Source: an uncultured Bacteroides sp. (GTDB lineage Bacteria > Bacteroidota > Bacteroidia > Bacteroidales > Bacteroidaceae). Taken from it: DNA of 47,708 nt. Shown one piece after another: positions 43,474-47,708 of the stretch (positions are counted from its first letter, which is position 1; each line of letters opens with the position of its first letter). The position numbers and the translations under genes were made by a program. The stretch is taken from contig CAMTPH010000010.1 in the NCBI GenBank assembly GCA_947074345.1, forward strand, positions 1 to 47,708, given 5' to 3'. The notes under the pieces were generated by a model that saw only the letters and a program-made list of their open reading frames with translations, was not told the DNA's origin and made no database searches.

Positions 43474-43881
43474 ACTCTTCTCTTTTTTTGCTGCGTTAAT
43501 TACTATTGCGTTATATGAGATTTAGTTCAATTCAAAGGACGTTCCTGAACAATAATTAACAACTGCTAGATAGAATTGTTCGGTCATTTTTACTGAATTT
43601 GTTTATTGTTGTGCATTATTTTAAATAGATGACCGAAAGATGGCAATAAGCCTATCATGGAAGGTTTGGTTGTGCGTATGGTTCTGCGTGGAGGGGTGTT
43701 GTTGTAAAACTATATCATGTGTGCCGATAGAAGGTACTAAAAGGTATGACTTTTATGAACAAGTATGGGCGAGAGGGTGCTAGAAGGCTTGTTTTAAGAA
43801 TTCTAGTTAGTAGAAGTGTTAACGTTAATTGGTTTGAAATTTAATTAAATCAAACAACTTTAAGTTTTGACGTATGGGTAT
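43474..43881. other. Non-coding stretch upstream of the DUF3575 gene
   Basis: About 400 bases without a believable gene. It holds the leader of the DUF3575 gene and an inverted repeat TTCGGTCAT (43579-43587) / ATGACCGAA (43629-43637) of unknown meaning. Confidence 0.5.
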
Positions 43882-43923
43882 AAAAAAAGATATAATGACT
43901 CTGCAATGAGTGTCATTATATCT
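43882..43923 (-). terminator. Terminator of the HIT gene
   Basis: On the minus strand AGATATAATGAC pairs with GTCATTATATCT and is followed by seven T residues. It lies about 48 bases below the HIT stop codon. Confidence 0.9.
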
Positions 43924-43970
43924 AAAATGTAAGTTTAATATCGTGGAGGAGGATACTGTTATGTTTTGGC

Positions 43971-44369
43971 TTACTTATTCCAAGCTTGCTGAATATCGTG
44001 AGCTATTGTCTGGAACTCTTCGGCAGATAGCTTCAATTTTGGGTTCGAGATAATCATATCAGACTCTTTGTTGATCGGAATCAGGTGGATGTGTGCATGA
44101 GGTACTTCCATACCCATTACAGCTTGTCCTATTCGTTTGCAAGGTACTGCTTTCTGGATAGCGAGTGCTACCGATTTAGCGAATACTTGCATGGCTCCTA
44201 ATGTTTCATCGTCTAAGTCAAAGATATAGTCTATCTCTTGTTTGGGCACTACAAGTGTGTGGCCTTTTACAAGTGGGTTGATATCTAAGAAAGCGAAGAA
44301 ACGATCGTCTTCTGCTACTTTGTAGCATGGTATCTCTCCGTTGATGATTTTAGTGAAAATGGTTGCCAT
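43971..44369 (-). CDS. HIT-family hydrolase
   Basis: 132 residues, cytoplasmic. IFTKIINGEIPCYKVAEDDRF at the start and the histidine triad HAHIHLIP near residue 95 are typical of Hint/Fhit-type nucleotide phosphoramidases or dinucleotide hydrolases. The residues HTLVVPKQEIDYIFDL fit the Hint branch. It lies below greA with a hairpin between them, so it may be expressed partly by readthrough. The physiological substrate is unknown. Confidence 0.92.
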   Translation of the reverse strand: MATIFTKIINGEIPCYKVAEDDRFFAFLDINPLVKGHTLVVPKQEIDYIFDLDDETLGAMQVFAKSVALAIQKAVPCKRIGQAVMGMEVPHAHIHLIPINKESDMIISNPKLKLSAEEFQTIAHDIQQAWNK

Positions 44370-44407
44370 AAATGTATGATGATGATAAGTTTAAAGTGTA
44401 TCTACCA

Positions 44408-44446
44408 AATAAGGCAAGCACCCGATAATAGGGGACTTGCCTTATT
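44408..44446 (-). terminator. Hairpin between greA and the HIT gene
   Basis: AATAAGGCAAG pairs with CTTGCCTTATT, with further CCC/GGG pairing inside. Its outer arm starts one base after the greA stop codon, so it is very close to the coding end. Confidence 0.85.
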
Positions 44447-44447
44447 C

Positions 44448-44912
44448 TTAAATAGATATATTTACTACTTCTAAATGGATTTTTCCTTGTGGTACTTGAA
44501 TTTCAGCAACATCACCTACTTTTTTGCCTAGTAAACCTTGAGCGATAGGAGTGTTTACAGAAATCTTGCCTTCTTTTAAATTGGCTTCACTTTCAGATAC
44601 AATAGTATAAATCATCTTCATACCATTTGTTACGTTCTTAAGTTCTACCTTATTTAAGATTTGTACAGCATCAGTTTTGATCTTAGCTTCATCGATGATT
44701 TTCGCTTCAGCAATAATTGCTTTCAATTTTCCAATTTTCATCTCAAGCATTCCTTGAGCTTCTTTAGCAGCATCGTATTCGGCGTTCTCAGACAAGTCGC
44801 CTTTGTCGCGTGCTTCGGCTATAGCAGCAGAAATTTTAGGACGCTCTACTGTTTCAAGCTCCTTAAGGTCTGCCATAAGTTTTTTGTAGCCGTCTTCTGA
44901 CATGTAAGCCAT
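44448..44912 (-). CDS. greA: Transcription elongation factor GreA
   Basis: 154 residues. It rescues backtracked RNA polymerase by promoting transcript cleavage. The N-terminal coiled coil ends in the tip DKGDLSENAEYDAAKEAQG with the conserved acidic residues. The C-terminal FKBP-like domain includes MIYTIVSESEANLKEGKISV and TPIAQGLLGKKVGD. It has normal length. The start is preceded by an AGGAGG-like site (GGAGGAACATT on the minus strand). Its leader contains a terminator-like hairpin at 44985-45006. Confidence 0.96.
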   Translation of the reverse strand: MAYMSEDGYKKLMADLKELETVERPKISAAIAEARDKGDLSENAEYDAAKEAQGMLEMKIGKLKAIIAEAKIIDEAKIKTDAVQILNKVELKNVTNGMKMIYTIVSESEANLKEGKISVNTPIAQGLLGKKVGDVAEIQVPQGKIHLEVVNISI

Positions 44913-44984
44913 AATGTTCCTCCTTATGATTTAATTTGTTAGTTAATGGTCTCAATATAAGATTATCGTATAAAATAAAAAGAA

Positions 44985-45006
44985 TTCCAACATGTATATG
45001 CTGGAA
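44985..45006 (-). promoter_or_regulatory. Terminator-like hairpin in the greA leader
   Basis: On the minus strand TTCCAGCAT pairs with ATGTTGGAA (one G-U), followed by a T-rich stretch. It lies between the greA promoter and start codon, so it could act as an attenuator, or simply end the TlpA-like gene upstream. Confidence 0.6.
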
Positions 45007-45028
45007 CCCCTTTTCTCTATATTTAATG

Positions 45029-45060
45029 CAAATATATATTTTTATTTAATAAGAAACAAA
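45029..45060 (-). promoter_or_regulatory. Promoter for greA
   Basis: TATATTTG on the minus strand (45036-45029) and TTTG (45060-45057), 20 bases apart, match the consensus. The leader is about 110 bases. Confidence 0.7.
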
Positions 45061-45104
45061 CTTTTTGTAATGCTTTTCAACATAATAAAAGCGTGTAATC
45101 TATT

Positions 45105-46256
45105 TTAAAGCAACGATTTAATTGAATTTTCTAGGTCGGTTATTTCTTCGCCACGAACTTTCAACTCATTGTTACGATCAATTAAAAAGATGCTTGGCAT
45201 TTGCTTAACATTGTATGTAGCTGCATATCCCGAATAAATGCCGTTGCCATCGCGTACAGCTACCCAAGGAAGATTGCTTGCTGATGTTTTCCAGAAATGT
45301 TCGTCTGCGTCGAGTGATACTTGATATATCTCGAAACCTTTATCGGCATACTTATTGTATAATTCTCTCAACATTAAGTTGTGAGGAGCACCGGCTTGAG
45401 ATTGATATATCGTGAAATCTAACAATACTACTTTTCCTTTTAAATCAGATAGTTTGTGTGCATTGCCTTTCATATCGAGTAGGTTGATGTCAATAACAGA
45501 CACTTCGCTAATCTTTTCTTCGGGTAGCTCAATAACTTCTTCTTTTACGGGGCGCGTATTTTTCATTCCCTTGATAACGATGTTATAAAGGTTTTTAGAA
45601 CGTATCGCATGTGGATATTTATGGTCTAAACTGGTTGCTACTGCCGCAAAGCACTTGATGTCGTCTTTGTTGTTTAGTGGGTCAAAGATTAAATAGCTAT
45701 TTAACTTTTGAAACAAAGCGAAATAGGCTGATGCGCTTTGTGGAGAGTTGAATATGTAATTCATTTTCACTTCATCCTTGTAGTTGTTAAGCAATGTCTT
45801 CAGTCTATCTTCGTATGTGGTGTAAGTGATTTGGTTGCCTCTCATAGCGCTTACCAATTCGTTTACATTGTTTTGAAGTTCTATTTGTTTCAGTGTAAGT
45901 TCTTTGATCTTTTGGCTGTTTTCGGAGCCGCTTACTGTATAGCTTGTTGAGAACTCGCCATATGGAGCTTCAAACTTTACTGTTTCAGTTGAGTCGATTG
46001 AGAAATTGATGGTCTTATCGCCAATTCTTAAACGATAAAACTCTGGAGATTCAGGTCTGATACCTTTGAAATTGAAGGTTCCGTTATCCTTTAATTTTAC
46101 AGAGTCTAACACTTGTATGCCATCTAGTTTTGATGCTTCAAGATAGAGTGTTTTTCCTTTTGCATCAGTCACATTGCCTTCTACAGTAAATTTTGGAGAT
46201 GTGTTGCAGGCACCTAATGTTAGGATAAGCAGTGCTGCCGAGGTTATTTTTTTCAT
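45105..46256 (-). CDS. TlpA/DUF4369-type lipoprotein lacking the redox CxxC
   Basis: 383 residues. Lipobox LTLGAC with Cys17, then NTSPKFTVEGNVTD, so it is a periplasmic lipoprotein. Residues 22-120 are a DUF4369 domain, about 130-235 are helical, and 255-383 are a thioredoxin-like/AhpC-TSA fold (LSDLKGKVVLLDFTIYQSQAGAPHNLMLREL, then MPSIFLIDRNNELKVRG). The usual WCxxC after the DF strand is replaced by YQSQAGAP, so it cannot carry out thiol-disulfide exchange in the normal way. The cis-Pro (MPSIF) is kept. It is monocistronic with a strong promoter. A binding or chaperone role is possible. Confidence 0.85.
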   Translation of the reverse strand: MKKITSAALLILTLGACNTSPKFTVEGNVTDAKGKTLYLEASKLDGIQVLDSVKLKDNGTFNFKGIRPESPEFYRLRIGDKTINFSIDSTETVKFEAPYGEFSTSYTVSGSENSQKIKELTLKQIELQNNVNELVSAMRGNQITYTTYEDRLKTLLNNYKDEVKMNYIFNSPQSASAYFALFQKLNSYLIFDPLNNKDDIKCFAAVATSLDHKYPHAIRSKNLYNIVIKGMKNTRPVKEEVIELPEEKISEVSVIDINLLDMKGNAHKLSDLKGKVVLLDFTIYQSQAGAPHNLMLRELYNKYADKGFEIYQVSLDADEHFWKTSASNLPWVAVRDGNGIYSGYAATYNVKQMPSIFLIDRNNELKVRGEEITDLENSIKSLL

Positions 46257-46281
46257 TATAATAGCGTGTTATTTTTCCTTG

Positions 46282-46312
46282 CAAATATAGTCTATTATGA
46301 ATACTAGTCAAA
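46282..46312 (-). promoter_or_regulatory. Promoter for the TlpA-like gene
   Basis: TATATTTG on the minus strand (46289-46282) and TTTG (46312-46309), 19 bases apart, are a full match to the consensus. Confidence 0.82.
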
Positions 46313-46407
46313 GAATTTTAATGCAATCTTGTCTGCGATTTAAGAAAAAATGCACTTGTTGTCAATTTTTTTATCTCATTTTCACTGTATTACATTAATA
46401 TAATGTA

Positions 46408-46415
46408 TATATTTG
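46408..46415 (+). promoter_or_regulatory. -7 element of the pnp promoter
   Basis: TATATTTG lies 38 bases above the pnp start. No clear TTTG is found at -33. Confidence 0.5.
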
Positions 46416-46452
46416 CACGATTTTTGATAGAAAATATAGAAAAAACAATTTT

Positions 46453-47708
46453 TATGATTAACCCAATTGTTAAAACAATCGAGCTTGCTGATGGTAGAAC
46501 CATTACACTCGAGACAGGAAAGTTGGCAAAACAGGCAGATGGATCTGTGATGCTTCGCATGGGAAACACCATGTTGCTTGCTACTGTTTGTGCCGCGAAA
46601 GATGCAGTTCCTGGTACTGATTTCATGCCATTGCAGGTAGAGTATAAAGAGAAATTTGCTGCTAATGGTCGTTTCCCAGGTGGTTTCACTAAACGTGAAG
46701 GTAGAGCCTCGGATAGCGAAATCTTGACTTGTCGCTTAGTAGACCGCGCTTTGCGCCCTCTATTCCCAGATACTTATCATGCAGATGTATTTGTTAACAT
46801 CATGTTGGTTTCGGCTGACGGTGTAGACATGCCAGATGCACTTGCAGGACTTGCTGCTTCGGCTGCACTTGCTGTTTCAGATATTCCTTTTAACGGACCA
46901 ATCTCTGAAGTACGTGTTGCACGTATCGATGGTGAGTTCGTAATCAACCCTACATTCCAACAATTCGCTAAAGCTGACATGGATATCATGGTAGCTGCTA
47001 CTTATGAAAATATCATGATGGTAGAAGGCGAAATGAGCGAAGTTTCTGAAAATGATTTATTGGAAGCAATGAAATTTGCTCACGAAGAAATCAAGAAACA
47101 TTGCAAAGCTCAAATGGAATTGACTGAAATGGTTGGTAAGACTGAAAAACGTGCTTACGATCATGAAACAAATGACGAAGAACTTCGCAAAGCTGTATAC
47201 GAAGCTTGCTACGATAAAGCTTATGCTGTAGCTGCATCGGGCAACAACGACAAACATGGTCGTATGGAAGCTTTTGAAGCAATCGTTGACGAATATAAAG
47301 CTACTCTTTCTGAAGAAGAATTGGCTGAAAAAGAATCATTGATTAACAAATACTACCACAGTGTAGAAAAAGAGGCTATGCGTCGTTGCATTCTTGATGA
47401 AGGCAAACGTCTTGATGGCCGTTCTACTACTGAAATCCGTCCTATCTGGTGTGAAGTTGATTACTTGCCAGGACCTCACGGATCTGCAGTATTTACTCGT
47501 GGTGAAACTCAATCGTTGACTACTGTTACTTTGGGTACTAAACTTGACGAGAAAACAATCGATGATGTATTGAATCAAGGTAAAGAGCGTTTCTTATTAC
47601 ACTATAACTTCCCTCCATTCTCTACAGGTGAGGCTCGTCCTCAACGTGGTGTTGGTCGTCGTGAAATTGGTCACGGTAACTTGGCTTGGAGAGCATTGAA
47701 AGGTGTAA
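46453..47708 (+). CDS. pnp: Polyribonucleotide nucleotidyltransferase (3' partial)
   Basis: The ATG at 46453 opens a frame that runs off the right edge after 418 codons, so about 300 residues are missing. It is a 3'-5' phosphorolytic exoribonuclease of the RNA decay machinery. The first RNase PH domain is complete ([20 protein letters not shown], then [20 protein letters not shown] and [20 protein letters not shown]). The helical linker and the start of the second RNase PH domain are visible ([61 protein letters not shown]). The gene is divergent from the TlpA-like gene. Confidence 0.96.

Noticed and set aside
46390..47578. Minus-strand frames at the right end
   Set aside because: They are antisense to pnp, whose plus-strand frame is unmistakable though cut by the window edge.

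Overview
The window looks like chromosomal DNA of a member of the Bacteroidales, Bacteroidaceae-like. This rests on SusC/SusD-type genes, promoters of the Bacteroides TTTG ... TAnnTTTG type, BACON and DUF3575/DUF3868 proteins, a reductive 2-oxoacid:ferredoxin oxidoreductase, PEP carboxykinase and low-GC coding. Two proteins (1-1622 and 4421-5938) end in type-IX-secretion-like C-terminal domains, which typical human-gut Bacteroides largely lack, so an environmental or animal-associated relative is plausible. The species cannot be named from the sequence.

Layout. 1-7071: a secreted PKD protein cut by the window edge, a glycerate kinase, an acidic amino acid/dicarboxylate symporter, a secreted chitobiase-domain protein and a GSGD-repeat (GIN-type) protein. 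7091-11891: a GH110 alpha-1,3-galactosidase gene lying between two direct copies of the pckA 3' end plus terminator, then intact pckA and divergent upp. 12154-16363: a GH53 endo-galactanase, an S41 peptidase, an alpha/beta hydrolase, a decayed fragment of a second S41 peptidase and a small membrane protein. 16482-19350: korB and korA. 19899-19970: tRNA-Arg(CCT).

20047-39846 is a roughly 20 kb block entirely on the minus strand. In transcription order it reads SusC, SusD, SusE-position lipoprotein, DUF6057-like membrane protein, CxxCH beta-propeller lipoprotein, DUF4369-like lipoprotein, DUF6057-like, RidA-like, CxxCH propeller, DUF6057-like, CxxCH propeller, GPH sugar symporter and SGNH hydrolase. 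A two-BACON GH5 endoglucanase/xyloglucanase-type lipoprotein (40499-42184) lies divergently. The block looks like a glycan-uptake locus carrying a triplicated two-gene module: a polytopic TPR membrane protein plus a periplasmic lipoprotein with one c-type heme-binding motif. It is the most unusual content of the window.

42390-47708: an orphan DUF3575/DUF3868 pair with no fimbrial subunit genes, a HIT protein, greA, a TlpA-like lipoprotein that has lost its CxxC, and the 5' part of pnp.

How the parts could work together (inference): GH5 at the surface cuts a beta-glucan-type polymer, SusCD imports oligosaccharides, the SGNH hydrolase may remove ester groups, and the GPH transporter brings sugars into the cytoplasm. 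The propeller/membrane modules may add a heme-dependent periplasmic function that cannot be read from sequence alone. Non-sequence structures worth attention are the pckA-end duplication around GH110 and two pairs of 20-bp palindromes, each with exactly 44 bp between members, behind upp and behind the GH5 gene.
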